Shown in pieces: positions 21,950-36,275 of a DNA stretch of 64,000 bases. The position numbers and the translations under genes were made by a program. The stretch comes from Coenobita brevimanus (taxonomy: Eukaryota; Arthropoda; Malacostraca; Decapoda; Coenobitidae): NCBI GenBank assembly GCA_032717465.1, contig CM064732.1, forward strand, positions 19,276,139 to 19,340,138. Direction: 5' to 3'. The notes under the pieces were generated by a model. The model ran no database searches and was not told the DNA's origin. It saw only the letters and a list, made by a program, of their open reading frames with translations. The stretch's first letter is position 1; each line of letters begins with the position of its first letter.

Positions 21950-23100
21950 TGGAAGAGGAAGTAGATTTGTAATAATTGTGAGAAAGGAAGGAAGGGTGAT
22001 ATTGAGAAAGAGGGGAAGAGAGGGTGAGGTTGACACTGAGAGAGATGACACTGAAAGAGAGGAAAGGAGACTGGCATATTGGCACTGTGACAGAATGTGA
22101 CACTGTGTGAGGGAGAAAGAGAGGGTAATATTGTCAGAGCGGAGAAGAGGGTGATATTGTTACAGAGAGAGTGACAATGTGAGGGTGGAAAATAAGGCAG
22201 TCTTGTCCGAACAGAAGATATGTTGACATTCGCATAGAGAGCGGACAAAGTAACATGAGGGAGCAAGGAAGTGGGGTTGAAACACTGAGACAGAGAGAGA
22301 GGGTGACAATGAGTGAATGGAAGACAGAGTAACGTGTGAGAGAGAAAGGAATGTTCACAACTAAATGTATAGGCACCATGGCTCCACATGCGATCCTTAA
22401 CCTTTCATATCGAAATCCAATTAAAATCTTCAGTCAAATGACGTGTTTATAAACTCGTAATCTCTGAAGACGATCTTATTTTTGATAAGATTCTTTTTTT
22501 TTTTTTTTTTTTTCAACCAGAGGAGTCACGTGCAGTCTTCATTAATTTCTTCATTGCTAGATGACTGCCCATAGCTGAATACTATTAAAAATAAAAGAAA
22601 ACTACAAAAAGACGTCATCGAAGCTAAGAGGTTGATATAAAACTCAAACATATGAGTTGTGTACTAAAAATATGCATTCTGGTAGTTTCTTTTGTGAAAC
22701 TTATACGAATCGGTAAATGTATTACATCTAACGCTTATCAAGGCTAACTTGAGTATTTTATCACTTAGCTCCAAGTCAGGAAGATAAAACCCAATAGATT
22801 GCTGTGTCAAGTACCAATAATGTATGTAGCTTTTACCTTTTACATATATGGCGTTAACCTCTTGGTCCCAGTGCTCATCAGTATCCTAAGACCTCTTTAT
22901 TGTTTGTCACTTACATCCCTAACCACCCGTCTGTTGAATATGTCATTGTTTCTCGCTGCGGTCCTATTCACCACCAACTCGTCTGTACCTCAACAAATTG
23001 CTCAATTTTCGCTAGGTGAGTTATGCAGCCATTTACATCCTTCTTATCCTAAGCATTACTTCGTTCTATCAAGAAGATAACCATTTCCTTCCACTTTGCA
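21947..23100. other. Non-coding DNA; one hydrophobic frame of doubtful value
   Basis: A T24 run is at 22,490-22,513. A 93-residue hydrophobic frame (22,799-23,080, +) has no recognisable motif, no splice context I trust, and is duplicated only through the block copy. I do not call it a gene. Confidence 0.4.
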
Positions 23101-23640
23101 ATCAGTCAAGTCAATCAGGTTCTCTCTCTCTCTCTCTTCCTCCTCCTCCTCTCTTGCTTTCTGCAGTTACTGTACTCCCGTAGAGTTCTTCCCATTTTCT
23201 TAGTCATCTACTGTATTTTCTTTCCCTCCTTCTGCCTCTTCCTTCTTTCATGAGACCCTTCCTCCCCTCTGCTGTCGTGCCCCAGTAAACAATAATTTCA
23301 TATCTATCAACAGCTATCCGCCTCTACCTCCTTTTTTTTTTTTTTTTTCTCCCATTTCCAACATTTTTCCTACTCTACCTCCCTACTTTTCACTCACATC
23401 CAACATCTTTCCTCCTTCACTCTTTTACTTTCTTCTCTCCTTCCATATAACCTACATTCCTTTCTTCCTCGTCTATACTTTCTTCCTGCCTCCAACACCT
23501 TTCCTGCTTCTCCCTTTCTTCTCCAACGGCATTTCTTCTCTCCCCCTCTTCCCTCTTTCCCTCCAACCCACCTTCCTCTCTCCCTCCTCCTCCCCCCTCC
23601 TTCTACAAAAGCGCCCCAGTGCATGATAATTCTCGGCAGC
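23101..23640 (+). repeat. Pyrimidine-rich tract
   Basis: The + strand is dominated by TCT/CCT words, with (TC)n at 23,121-23,136 and T18 near 23,330-23,348. Confidence 0.75.
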
Positions 23641-23669
23641 ATTGTCTGGCTCTGCTGCTGATAACACGA

Positions 23670-25110
23670 CCAGGTAAATGGTGGAGATAGTGGTGATGGA
23701 GGCCAGGGTGGTGGTGAGGTGAGGCTGATGGTGGGAGAGGGTGATTTTTTGGTGGTAATGATGGTAATGAGGGTGGTGGTGATGAGTGTGTGAGGAGTGG
23801 TGGTAACAGTAGAGCGAGTGATGGTGGTGTCAGGAATAGTAGTAGACGTGATGGGGAAACAAACTGTTGAGACAGTGGTGGAGGTGACGGTAATGTTCGT
23901 CTGCTGGTGGTGGTGATGATGGTTGAGAGAGCCTTTCATGATGATAATGGTCGTGAAGATGGATTGTAGTGCTCTGAGAGGAGTGGTAAAAGTGATGATG
24001 ACGGTGATTTAGAGGTGATAATGCTTTTTATGGTTAATAATGGTTTCGGTAGTGGTGATACTGGCTTTGATAGAAGTAAATGATATAAACATTGATGGCG
24101 AAGGCAATGATATTTTTTATATAATGGTAGTGATGACGATGCTGGGGATAATGCCAGTGGTAGATGGTGGGGATAATGCCAGTGGTAGATGGTGGAGATG
24201 GTGGTGATGAAGGCGATGGTGGTGGTGTTGCTCTGCTGTTTTATGGAGTTGACTGCTTTGGAGGTCGATAAATGCGGTGGTGAAGAATGATGATGTGATG
24301 GCAATGATGGAATTGATGGTAACGGCTGGCTTGATGATAATGGTGATGGTGATGACAGAAGTGATGGGGGAGGTGATAGTGGTGATGGTTGAGTGGTGGT
24401 GATGGTGGTGAGGGATTTGCTACTCTGTTGTCCATAAGGATTGGTGTGGCAGTAGTGAGAAGTAATGGTGGCAATGGTAGTGGTGGTGGTGGTGGTGGTG
24501 GTAGTGGTAGTGGTGTGTTGATAGTGGTAGGTGATGATGAAACTGGATTTTGTCGTAATGTTAGTGGTGGTGGTTCAGTGTGGACGAGAGAAGGTGATGA
24601 TGATGGTGGCGATGGAAGAGAAGATCGATGAGGATTTGGAGGAGGAAGTGCAGGAGGATTAGCAAGAGGCGACCGTGATGGCGGTAGTGATGGTGGTTAA
24701 GGTGGTATGTCAATAGGAGTGAAAATATAAAAACATTTGATCGAAAGGGAGAGTGTATTAATCTTGAGCATGATGGAAGTGGTAGCGGTAGTAGTAATGG
24801 TAGTGGTGGAGGAAGTGGCGATAAAAATGATAATGACAATGCTCGAATGGTGTAATGATGATGATGATCGTGGTGGTCTTTTTTATCGGTGATGGTGGTG
24901 TGCGGTAACGACGGTCGTGTGATGCTAATGGTACTCTTGCTGATGGTAATAAAAGTTGATTGTTATGGTGGTGTTGGTGTGATGGTGATGGAGATGTGAC
25001 TGGTAGAAATGATAATGGTGATAAGTCACTGTAATGGTCTGGTCATACTGGTTACTGATGGTGATGCTAGTGGTAGCAATGGTGGTGATGTTAATGATGA
25101 TGTCTACAAA
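23670..25110 (+). repeat. GAT/GGT-type degenerate minisatellite
   Basis: About 1.4 kb of GGTGATGGTGGTAATGATGG-style triplets with C strongly depleted on the + strand. A 24-bp direct repeat (GGGATAATGCCAGTGGTAGA + TGGT) occurs twice at about 24,144-24,191. His/Ser/Thr-rich minus frames are artefacts. Confidence 0.85.
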
Positions 25111-25788
25111 GAGAGCCAATAATGTACGATATCATCATAGCGAGGAGTGATGCTGCAAGCGGTGATTTTGTGATTCTGTCACTACTTTTTACATTTATCC
25201 CGTTTATTTTTGCTACTTCTGAATATTTTGATTGACTCCATGTGGTATCCCTTTAAAAAACGGGGTTAAATGAAGGCCCACCGTGTATCTAACCTCCCTA
25301 GTTCTAAAGGTCTCATATAAGTTTAGTAAACCGTCAGATGGTGGCAAGGATAAAGTATAAAAGGCACCATCGTAGTGAATGGAGTAATAGCTTTAGTGAC
25401 AGTGTCGTGGTGATGGTGTTATGCTTATTGATAAAAATGTTACTAAACAGACAACGTGCGTGTATGTATGTATGTAAGAATACTGACCTCTTCACTACAG
25501 AAGACGCCATTTTCGTTCTGGTTTTCCTACTGCAAAACTATTTCCTAAAGCTAAGGGAAGATCTCTCTTAGTAAAGGGATTGAAGAGAAATGCATCAAAC
25601 CCCTGCACGCGAGCAGTTCCTCACACGGCACAACATCGTCTGGTGGTTACAAGAATAAAATCATGAAAAAACAGAAAACGCAACGGCCTCCTCAGTACGA
25701 AAAGTCTATCCTAACCCCTTCCAGCTAGCCACGTATTTTTCGTTTTATTCTTGTTACTACCAAAAATATTCAATTCAAACAAGAGGGA
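25111..25788. other. Non-coding DNA, nothing recognised
   Basis: No motif is seen on either strand. Confidence 0.4.
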
Positions 25789-25995
25789 CACTCAGTGGCG
25801 AGCATCGTTCCGACAAGGGCAACATAAATCCGGATCCAGAATCTGTAATACCATCCGGATCGGTCCCAAAGTTAACTGATTGTTCCCTGGGACATGGGCT
25901 ATCTTCCAACCAAATTTGGTCCAAATCTCTCTTTTAGTTTTTGAGAAATCCTGCTAACAAACAACGTAACAAGAACAAACAAATAAAATTAGGAG
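25789..25995 (+). repeat. Interspersed repeat family D, partial
   Basis: It contains AAATCCGGATCCAGAATCTG, CCATCCGGATCGGTCCC, TTAACTGATTGTTCCCTGGG, CCAACCAAATTTGGTCC and a TTTTTGAGAAATCCTGCTAA CAAACAA tail. A longer relative is at 59,945-60,225. Confidence 0.7.
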
Positions 25996-26244
25996 GTGAA
26001 AACATACTTTCCTTGTGGGGAAAATAAGGAAGGATCTCAAACAGTGACGTGACTATTGACTATATCTTAACCCCGGCTTTGTTCGAGTATTTTCCTACAA
26101 GAGAATAAAAAACACTCTGATGAGGGGGAGAAGGAATAACATATGTGTTCTCACCGGATTAAAAAGGGTGATTTTAGACATATTTTTTTCCCCCGCTGGC
26201 AATACCTTATATACAGTAGGGTGGCCGCATAAATGGCACTCCAC

Positions 26245-28590
26245 TATAAACAGATCTATCTATCCTATATACCTCAAGCTGCTTCCCCATGCGGAAAGGG
26301 AGGTAGCCGAGACAAGGACGACACACTCCCAGCTTCCTCATCCACAATTTCAGCAAACATTCATTTCGTAGCTTAGCCCCAAGGAGAAGGGACAGAGCCT
26401 CACTGCACCACGACCGCACGAGGGTCAACTGCGCAGTGCAGACAGTGACATCCTACCATCTACCAAACCGACAGCAGAGTTGGGTTTTACCCTTGACACT
26501 ATCATAATGGACCCATCCCATCTTACCCACACCTGACTGTTGATCAGCTGATCAGACCAAATGCAGGAGAATATCCCCTCAGGGCTGTTTCATCATTTAT
26601 TCATTCACAAATTTCTCTCCAATCATTTAAATTACGCTGTCAGCCACTCTTCCTTGCTCAACAGACATCCCTCTCGCATCCAGCGCTCTCTTCACACTGT
26701 CCATCCATCTCATTCGTGGTCTTCCCTCTCAGCCTTTACAACCTCTCACATCAGAACTAGTTATCTTTTTCACCAATCGCTCATTTCAATCCTTTCTTTC
26801 CATGTGCCCAAACCATCACAACACCCTCTGCTCAACTCGATCTCAGCCATCTCCCGCTACAACTCCAGTTCTCCTTCGCACTTCATCCATTTCTCACCTC
26901 GATCCACATACATGCGTCACTCCACAACATACTCCTCAGACACCTCATCTCCATTACATTCAAACTGTTTCCTCTCTCGCTACACCTATCTTATTCCATG
27001 TTTCAGCCCCAAATAACGCAGTCGGTACCACAATATCCCTCATACAGCCTTCCTCTTTACATCCTGATATATAAGTGAACGACATCTAAACACTTTTCCA
27101 CTCCTTCCAGCACCTTCTCCTGCTTCATTCAATCTAAACTTCACTTCTGCACCTATTCTTCCGTCCACAGCAACATGTGACCTCTAAATACTTAAAACAC
27201 TCCACCTCCTCAAGCAACTCACCATTCAAAAACTGTATTCGTATCCTCCTACCATCTACCAATTCCTGTGCACTTCATCACTTTACTCTTACTCTCATTT
27301 ACTTTCAATTTCCTCCCCTTTTCACCACACTCTTCCCAACTCCTCTACCAACTGTCTCAACCTCTCCTCCTGAATCAGCCACCAGTACAGTATCATCCTG
27401 CAAGCAGCAGCTGATTCCACGAAGATTCTCTACCATCAGCATTCACCAGACTCAGATCTCCACCTAACACTCTTGCATTCACCTCCCTTACAACACAATC
27501 CATATAAACGTTAAAACAGCAGCAAAAGACGATATCACATATCTATATAGCCCCACTATGCACGTGAAACAATCCAGTCACTGATATTTCCCACTCTAAC
27601 ACACGCTCTACTATTTACCTAAAAACATTTCCCTCCTTTTAGCAACCTACCATCAAGTCCCTTACAGTCTTAAAACAGTCCCCAAAGCCCTCCTATCAAT
27701 TTTCTATCAACCTCTTTCTCTAAATCCACTGAATATGCCCAAAACACATCCTTACCCTTTGCTGAATACTTCTCCACACACCTGTCTCACAGCAATCATC
27801 TGATCCACGCATCCCCTCCCACTCTCCCTAAGCCACACAGCTCATCACCAATCACTCCCTCTGTGCCCTCTCTCTCTTAATTAACACTCCACCATACCTT
27901 ACCTACAACACTCAACAGACATGCCCCTAAAGCTAGTACATGCATACTTATCATCCTTACCTTTTACAACTTGGGACCACACAAGCACTTGTCCAGTCAA
28001 TTGACAACATACCTCTCACAAAACACACACATTCAGCAGTCTTACTAACCTCTCAACAATAGTCGCTCCATCATACTTCAGACATTTCAGAGCACACCCA
28101 TCCATACCTGCAGTTTCCCTGCTCTCATCTCCTTTACTGCCTCCTGCACTTCCCCCATCGTGATCAAAGAATCATTCATCACTACCAACACATTTACTCC
28201 TTTTACCCTTCCATCTTGCCACAATCTCAGCGTCCCCTTTCCCCCCCTCCTACATTTAACAATCTTTCAAAGCACTCCGCCTGTCCTCTTCCTTACTGCA
28301 TCCATCTCAGTTAACATCCTTCTGTCCTCTGCTTTGACTCGCTCTTCCTTCTCAGACTCTCCCTTTCTGTTTCTTTTCTTCTCCTTCCAAAACATTTTCT
28401 TATTCTACAAACTGAAAATTCTCAGTCAACCGCCTACCCCACTGCTTTCATCTGCTGCCACTTTAGCATCACGCACAGCCCTTCTCGCCCCTATTCATCT
28501 TTTCCTTATAACCTCTCATATGACACCTCATCCTTCCTCTGCAGGCTACACTAACAAACGTACATGGCGGAATCTTAAATATTGTGGGTA
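26245..28590 (-). mobile_element. 5'-truncated LINE, left-hand (error-rich) copy
   Basis: Same element as 50,111-52,316 but broken by many 1-4-base insertions, so only short peptide pieces survive. In the catalytic region an extra base turns the Ala-Asp-Asp codons out of frame. Because the right-hand copy reads much better, most of these breaks look like sequence errors and not mutations. Confidence 0.75.
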
Positions 28591-29447
28591 GGGATCAATA
28601 TGTCAGTGTGATGGTAATGTAATAGCAGAAAAGAATAAATGATACTGGAGAGACACTGATATTACTGACTGAACCGTCTCCCCAACACGCGAAATCATCA
28701 GGTGGAATGTAAAAAGAATGCTATATATGGACCACCTATAATAATAATAATAAAATCTGTCCGAGGTACACGTAAGGGGTTCATATCAATTGTTTCTAAT
28801 CCATTACTACACGAGGTATCCCCCGGGAAACTGAATAAACAACCACTCCTATTGGCAAGAAGAGTAAAATATAATCGTACGGGGGTATACAGAATAACAG
28901 ATAAGTGGTAAACTCATACACACATGATAATACAAACGCGTAATTCATACCCATACACAGACATAGCATACATTACCGACAGGTATAAACGAACAACTTC
29001 ATGAATGGCCTGACTAACTAATGGATTAATTAACAGCTACGCGAACAGGCAAGTCGATAGATAGACAGATAGATACACATACAGATAGATAGATAGATAC
29101 AGATTAAACATACGTAGATGATCGATTGATCAATAGAGAAAAGAAAAAACGTTAAGTAGGTAACAAAATAGACAGGAGGTACATAAAAAGAAAGATAAGA
29201 GGACAATTATAAACTGATAATACATACCTAGTCAATTACGGGGATGTGTACAAATGCATTAAAACTGGCTACATGGAGAGACAGGCGAGGAGAGGGAGAA
29301 TGAGATAGAACCAGAGTGCCTCAGTCAATTACCGGGTCAATCTGGTGCTTCATGAATAGTAATTGTCCAAAGACGTAGGCCAATTTCTAGGTGGGAGACA
29401 TGCATACAGATAGAATGGGTCCAGGGGTATGTAAATAGGACGGGAGA
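28591..29447. other. Non-coding DNA with (AAT)n and (GATA)n tracts
   Basis: (AAT)n near 28,738-28,752 and GATA runs near 29,056-29,100. About 50 bp at 28,857-28,907 are missing from the right-hand copy. Confidence 0.5.
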
Positions 29448-29520
29448 TAGACAGACAGACACTGACAGACAGACAGATAGATAGATAGATGAATGAGTGA
29501 AGATAGATAGATTGAAGAGG
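29448..29520 (+). repeat. (CAGA)n(GATA)n microsatellite
   Basis: CAGA units followed by GATA units. Confidence 0.85.
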
Positions 29521-29894
29521 TATCGTGGTTGGAAGAATGGAGGGATGATATGAAAGAGTTGGAGATAGGTAGATGGACAAAGAAAGGCAGGTGAATCAAT
29601 TACATAAGGATTCTGTAAACACCACTCTCGAACAGAGCAGTACTTTCGAGGAGTGAATGAAACAAGTTTAGAGGTACTAAACAGATGCGAGACCAAGAGG
29701 AACTTCATTAAAAGGAAGCCCCTATGCTTCCATAATTTATATTTCTCATTTCTTTCCACATTATGTCAACGTGCATTATATGTATCCGAGGACGGGACCA
29801 TATTTATCCCCGTCAGTGGACCCTTTCCTAGTGACGAATTATATTATTTACTATCTCTATCCACCTTTATTTGGAAGAGATTTCTCAGCCTGCT

Positions 29895-30310
29895 GCCCCC
29901 CCACCTTTTTTTTTTTTTTTTTCTGGCAGCTACAGTGGCGAGGTGGTACCGTGCCCGACTGGTGATCTACTGCACATGTGCCCTGCCAAGTCCAGAATCA
30001 TGGCGGGTATTTATGAGTGCAGATAGTGGAATATACTCTTTTATATCAGGTTCACATAAGCTTGCACCCTCTGGGTTTTCATCGTTGGCCTATACTGAAA
30101 ATACTGACACACAGAAACATGGCCAGTGCAATACATCATAACTCACTCTTCTCACAGACACCCCCCTTCCTGTTCGTAGTTGGTCAGCATGAGGAGGGAC
30201 TAGAAACTATCACACTCCGTCCGGAGAATAGGTATGGTCCTATGGTGGACCATGTCTCAACAATTACAGTTGCAAATACTGCCTTTGTTTCCTTCGAGGA
30301 AAAAAAAAAA
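29895..30310 (+). mobile_element. Possible SINE with tRNA-like head and A-rich end
   Basis: After a T17 run, the sequence CAGTGGCGAGGTGGTACCGT resembles a tRNA A-box region, but the B box is poor. About 330 bp later there is an A12 run at 30,300-30,311. No clean target-site duplication is seen. Confidence 0.3.
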
Positions 30311-30311
30311 A

Positions 30312-31937
30312 ACAATATGGATGAACTGAAGGATGGATATATAATCTTAAAGTCACAGGGAAAGAATTATGAATCAAGAAGAACTTATTCTGACGACATG
30401 AAGTTATATGAACTTTCCGATTGATATAGAGAACACGATAAAAATTAATCTAAACAGAAGTTCCCTGCTACTGGACGGTAAACTGAGACTGGCATATAGG
30501 TACTAAAGTTATACCAAACAGATACTGGACATGGCTGGTGTGTACGGCTATAGTGAATTAGAATAAATGACTGAAGAAAAAGTCCAGCCGATAGTAGATA
30601 GAACTTAGTGAAAATCATACTAACTACCATGAGTACCAGTCTCGAAAAGTTAATCCCTTCACTCGATGAAGCCTTTGCCTATCAAGATTTAATTCACCTC
30701 AGAAAAGAGGTTAGATATGACCTTCAGTAATTCGTTTACGACGAGGAGACTCTGCTGTACGAGACCTTTGGTGATGAATGGAAGAGTTTATCCATTCGAG
30801 GGAAACATTTTACAGTAAAATGGTTAATGAAGAAAGCTAATTAAGCTATCTAGTTAAACAGTCGATTTAAAGCCAACTGGTTGTAGTAAGAAATATCTGC
30901 ACAAAAATCATTGTATTATAAATTCAATGAGCCAGGTAAGAAGGATTTAGGGCTTGACCTGATACACAACCGAAATAGCTTATAATCTTCCAGTGAACTT
31001 TCATTGCCCAACTAATAATATTTTTGTTTTCCTCTGGCATGTAGACAGGAGTATGAGACTGCTGCTCCTCCGCCCCTCCATCTCCTCGTCCTCCTTCTCC
31101 ACCTTCATCTTAGTGAGGACATACTGCATACCTACAGTCATTGGCGCCGTGTTCGCCACCCTAACTATCGTCAACAACAAAAACAACAGTAACAATAACA
31201 ACATTATTTTCACTAATTAACAGGGACTGCAAAGAGCAGCTAATTGTCAAAGGCAACTTGGTATCACTCCACTGTTCATGTAATCTGCATGCTACACCAT
31301 AATATTCTCTCGTATGTTATTTCGAGTATCATTAAGGCAGACTATTTTCATATTGATGAGTTCTAAACCTCCCCAACAACCCAGCATGCAAAAATGGAAA
31401 TTACACCGACGTTCCCGAATGTACTACTGTGTGAACGAGGACACCAGGGAAACAAACTCTTTTAAAGAGCATGAATGGAACGGGATGGTAAGGGAAGGAG
31501 GAAAAAATGATAGGAAGAAAGTGGCAGGTTAATGGTTTTAGTTACTGTTGTGCTAAATTGGGGCTAAAATTGATGGTTACATGTGTTAATGACTGATGTC
31601 TTTACCAAGGCGCTGACGAGGAACATAAAAGTGATAGAACAGTGCACACTTGTTGGTGCAGCTGTGGCGTCCATCCTGGAGCCAAATCCCCTCATATTTC
31701 CCTGCCCCATTATGTAGGGAAGGAGTCTGATCCGACCCTGTTGGGGCGTTATTAACCAAAAGGGGGAGCGAGTGAATCCCTACACCATGTTTGTATGGTA
31801 CCAAAGAGTATCTGTAGGACAACTCCACAGAAGCAGTTGCATACATGTGGTCGACGGGTCTGTTCGGACAGAAGGACGCTGGTTAAATGACAACTAGAAT
31901 AATATAATCAATAACTAATATCTCAGCTACTCTTAGG

Positions 31938-31941
<4 letters not shown>
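30312..31941. other. Non-coding DNA, nothing recognised
   Basis: No coding motif on either strand. From about 31,000 on, the two block copies become nearly identical again. Confidence 0.4.
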
Positions 31942-32016
<75 letters not shown>

Positions 32017-32051
32017 GAAGGCGTAGGTGTGAATGTTTTATTTGCTCTTTC

Positions 32052-32098
<47 letters not shown>
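31942..32098 (+). repeat. (GA)n and (TG)n microsatellites
   Basis: GA run at 31,942-32,014 and TG run at 32,054-32,098. The right-hand copy has only about ten GA units at the same place. Confidence 0.95.
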
Positions 32099-32100
<2 letters not shown>

Positions 32101-32901
32101 TGTGTGAATTATAGTGTCTGCTGTGTCCTAACAATGTCACAAACGACGAGGGAATACATGTTTTCATGATTTTATTCACGTAAAAAAATCAGAAACAGTA
32201 CTTAGTAAGGATTTCTGTATACTGTATTAAACAGTCGAAGAGAGTTTTAAGATGGTACGATACTGAAAGTGATGGTGAATTGGATGACGCAAACGGTCAA
32301 CAAGAGAGTAATTAATGATAGGAGACGTAGAAATGGATAAACAATGAGAGTTAATATGTTTGTATGAGACAGTCTTGTTAAAGCTGCAAATAATTGACAA
32401 CTGATAATAACTGATGAATGAAAACGATTGGTTGATGATGATGATGAACCAAGAGAATTCGGGATCATTATTAAACACAGCCATTACCTTTTAAGTCCGA
32501 AGACGTAAATTTATTTTCTTTGTGCTATCATTACTTTATTCATTCAGTTTTAGGTAGACCTTTCGCAGTGAAGGGACTGATGGAGTCTAGAACTCCCTTG
32601 GTAAAAGGTGTTTTCGAATAATAATTAAAAAAAAAAAAAAGTGATGACAGTAACGAACGTATGATAACCAAGAGCTTGGCGTGGTAAAGATATTTATCTT
32701 TCCAGTTTCATGACTTGTTATATTTTTTTTTCCTTCTAGCCACCAGACAATTTCATTCAGCCGGGGAGGGAACATGCGAAAATAACTTCTTTCTGCTTAC
32801 TGTTAGACTTTTCTTAAAATCTTACTTTCTTGTTTCAGTAAAATTATATCTTGCTCCGGTGACACCTCTGTTTAATATTCGTTTTACTATCTCCTGACGT
32901 T
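32099..32901. other. Non-coding DNA, nothing recognised
   Basis: No motif is seen. A14-type run near 32,627-32,640. Confidence 0.4.

Positions 32902-33309
<408 letters not shown>

Positions 33310-33373
<64 letters not shown>
33310..33373. repeat. (TA)n microsatellite
   Basis: About 31 TA units between the inverted repeat and family A copy A6. Confidence 0.95.
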
Positions 33374-33377
<4 letters not shown>

Positions 33378-33780
33378 CAATCTTACGTTGCCCCCATAGA
33401 AGCGTAGGAGCCCGGGGTTAGGCAAGTTGGTCCTGACATTTAAGATGAGAGTACCAGGCTCACTCATCCCTGAGTGGCATTACGTGAGCAATAAACCCCA
33501 ACCATCCCTTGGATATAAACCTTTCAACCACTCAATCCGATTGGAGGGCAGTAATTATCCACTAAACCACCAGGAGCCAAAATTTGGTTATATGGTTATC
33601 ACCCAGCAAAGTAAATGGTTTCCAGGTGTACAGGAAACCATTTGTCTTGGCACGCAGTGTAGAGTCACCCACAGGCAGTAGGAAGTGGGAAAAAATGAAG
33701 GAAAGACAGAAGAGGGCGTATAAAGTCACCCGTGGGCAGAAGGACGACGAAAGAATGAAGGAAAGACAGAAGAGGAGGAA

Positions 33781-33782
<2 letters not shown>
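33374..33782 (+). repeat. Interspersed repeat family A, copy A6
   Basis: Head CAATCTTACGTTGCCCCCAT, TGAGTGGCATTACGTGAGCA, TTTGGTTATATGGTTATCAC, hairpin GTAAATGGTTTCCAG..AGGAAACCATTTG and two tandem GTGTAGAGTCACCC units. The usual CACTACATCAAGTG end is missing; the (TA)n tract follows GAGGAAGGA directly. It is bounded by (TA)n on both sides. Confidence 0.8.

Positions 33783-33828
<46 letters not shown>
33783..33828. repeat. (TA)n microsatellite
   Basis: About 23 TA units directly after copy A6. Confidence 0.95.
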
Positions 33829-33830
<2 letters not shown>

Positions 33831-33989
33831 TCAACTATTTTGCTTTGCTGAGACACATTTCGAAATGAAAGCGCTAGAAACAGTCTCTGTACGACCATCT
33901 AACTAGCCCATTTTCACTGCCTCCGAAGGATTTACTTCTGGTAGGTGATTTGTACACAGGAAGCTGCAGTCAGTCTGCTTAAAATTCTT

Positions 33990-34219
33990 CGTTAAGAAAC
34001 CTGTAATCAGCACACTCGTCTCGCAACCGAAAGTTTACGGGTTCGATTCGCGGGTCGACCGCGAGACCTTTAGGCAAGGCCTCCATTGCCCTAGCCCATT
34101 CGTACCTAGAACTAAAAATAGGTACCCGGATGCAAAGTCGACGGTTGCGTGTCGTATTCCGGGGAATGTTTGGGAGCTTACTTTCCTTGTCTGTTCACCA
34201 TTCTTGTATGTTTGTGTTA
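33990..34219 (+). mobile_element. tRNA-derived SINE
   Basis: AATCAGCACACTCGTCTCGC, then ACGGGTTCGATTCGCGGGTC. The B box GGTTCGATTCG (34,040-34,050) matches ten of eleven bases; the A box is degraded. The body contains GCAAGGCCTCCATTGCCCTA and AAATAGGTACCCGGATGC. The contig ends inside or just after it. Confidence 0.6.
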
Positions 34220-34319
34220 NNNNNNNNNNNNNNNNNNNNNNNNNNNNNNNNNNNNNNNNNNNNNNNNNNNNNNNNNNNNNNNNNNNNNNNNNNNNNNNNN
34301 NNNNNNNNNNNNNNNNNNN
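34220..34319. other. Assembly gap, 100 N
   Basis: A run of exactly 100 N, the conventional placeholder for an unknown gap. Open frames drawn through it are meaningless. Confidence 0.99.
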
Positions 34320-34481
34320 TGGGACTTTTTTTTTTTTTCTTCTGTCCAGTGAGCTACATGCGAAATAAGTTACAAGAAAGGAGGGAAATTGTGAACCAGA
34401 ATTAGAATAAAAAAGAGCTTATGAGAGTACACTCAAGATTTTATGATGCACTCTCACATTAAACCGTTTGACGTTAGCTAG

Positions 34482-34576
<95 letters not shown>

Positions 34577-35102
34577 CACACACAGTATTAACACTCAGGA
34601 TTTTTATGATGCACCCTCACATTTTATTAAATCATCTTACGTTAGCTAGAAAACAGATGTAATATTTGTTTCATAATGAAAGAGACAATAATATTGGCAG
34701 ACATTAAGAGATCCTGTGACTCTTTCTTCTCCTGCTAGAAAATAAAATCATGCAGCAAAGTAGCTGCAGGTATGATAACAAGGTATATCATGACCATGGG
34801 AAGGTTAAATTTGGAGGTTATTGTGAAAAGAGCAGGGCAAAACTGAAGGTGAAGGAAGACCTGATACTTGCGGGAGCAGCGCGTTAAAAAGATAGGAGAA
34901 GAAAGAAAGAGAAATGAAAGTGGAAGATAAAAATAACAGTGATACGAAGACATTTTTACCACTCAGCATGACTACAATTTTGTTGTATATGCTTGTTTTT
35001 GAACCAAACAATATTATTTGCTGTAGAAGAGATCCTGGTTGTAAAATGGTTAAAATGAGATTGTAATCTTTTTACGGTTTTATATATACAATATACTGTA
35101 TA

Positions 35103-35774
<672 letters not shown>

Positions 35775-35791
35775 GTATATATATTATGTCA

Positions 35792-35859
<68 letters not shown>

Positions 35860-35918
35860 ATATCATCATCCATTCATCCATCCATCATCCAATCTACATT
35901 ACCCCATGAAAGAGCGTA

Positions 35919-35959
<41 letters not shown>

Positions 35960-36275
35960 GTCCAATCGGCCTAAGATCGGCCTATCCCGACCGAAGCAGG
36001 GACAGTGCAGCTTATGTACTGTATTTCTACCAAGTGGCTTAGGGCGTCTGGCAGTCTTTGGCAGAGATTGTAGGGTGAGAAATTGAAGTGCTTGGCTAAG
36101 TGTAATTGTAAAATGTTGCAGTGGTTTGGATGTGTTTGTAGTCTGTGAACCAGACAAGTGTAAAATTGGCCTCTCGCAAGCCGAGCTGGGTGCAAGCATA
36201 CTGACTTTATTGTACGGGACACTTGGACACTGGTTCAACCACAGCAACCCTTATTTCCATATTCACTAAAGCAGT

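Noticed and set aside
22799..23080. 93-residue hydrophobic frame, conserved in both block copies
   Set aside because: The two copies are one locus, so identity is not evidence of selection; no motif or homologue comes to mind.
26561..28591. Plus-strand Ser/Pro/His-rich frames
   Set aside because: Antisense shadows of the minus-strand LINE.
34130..34405. Open frames crossing the N gap
   Set aside because: The residues inside are unknown; the frame is an artefact.
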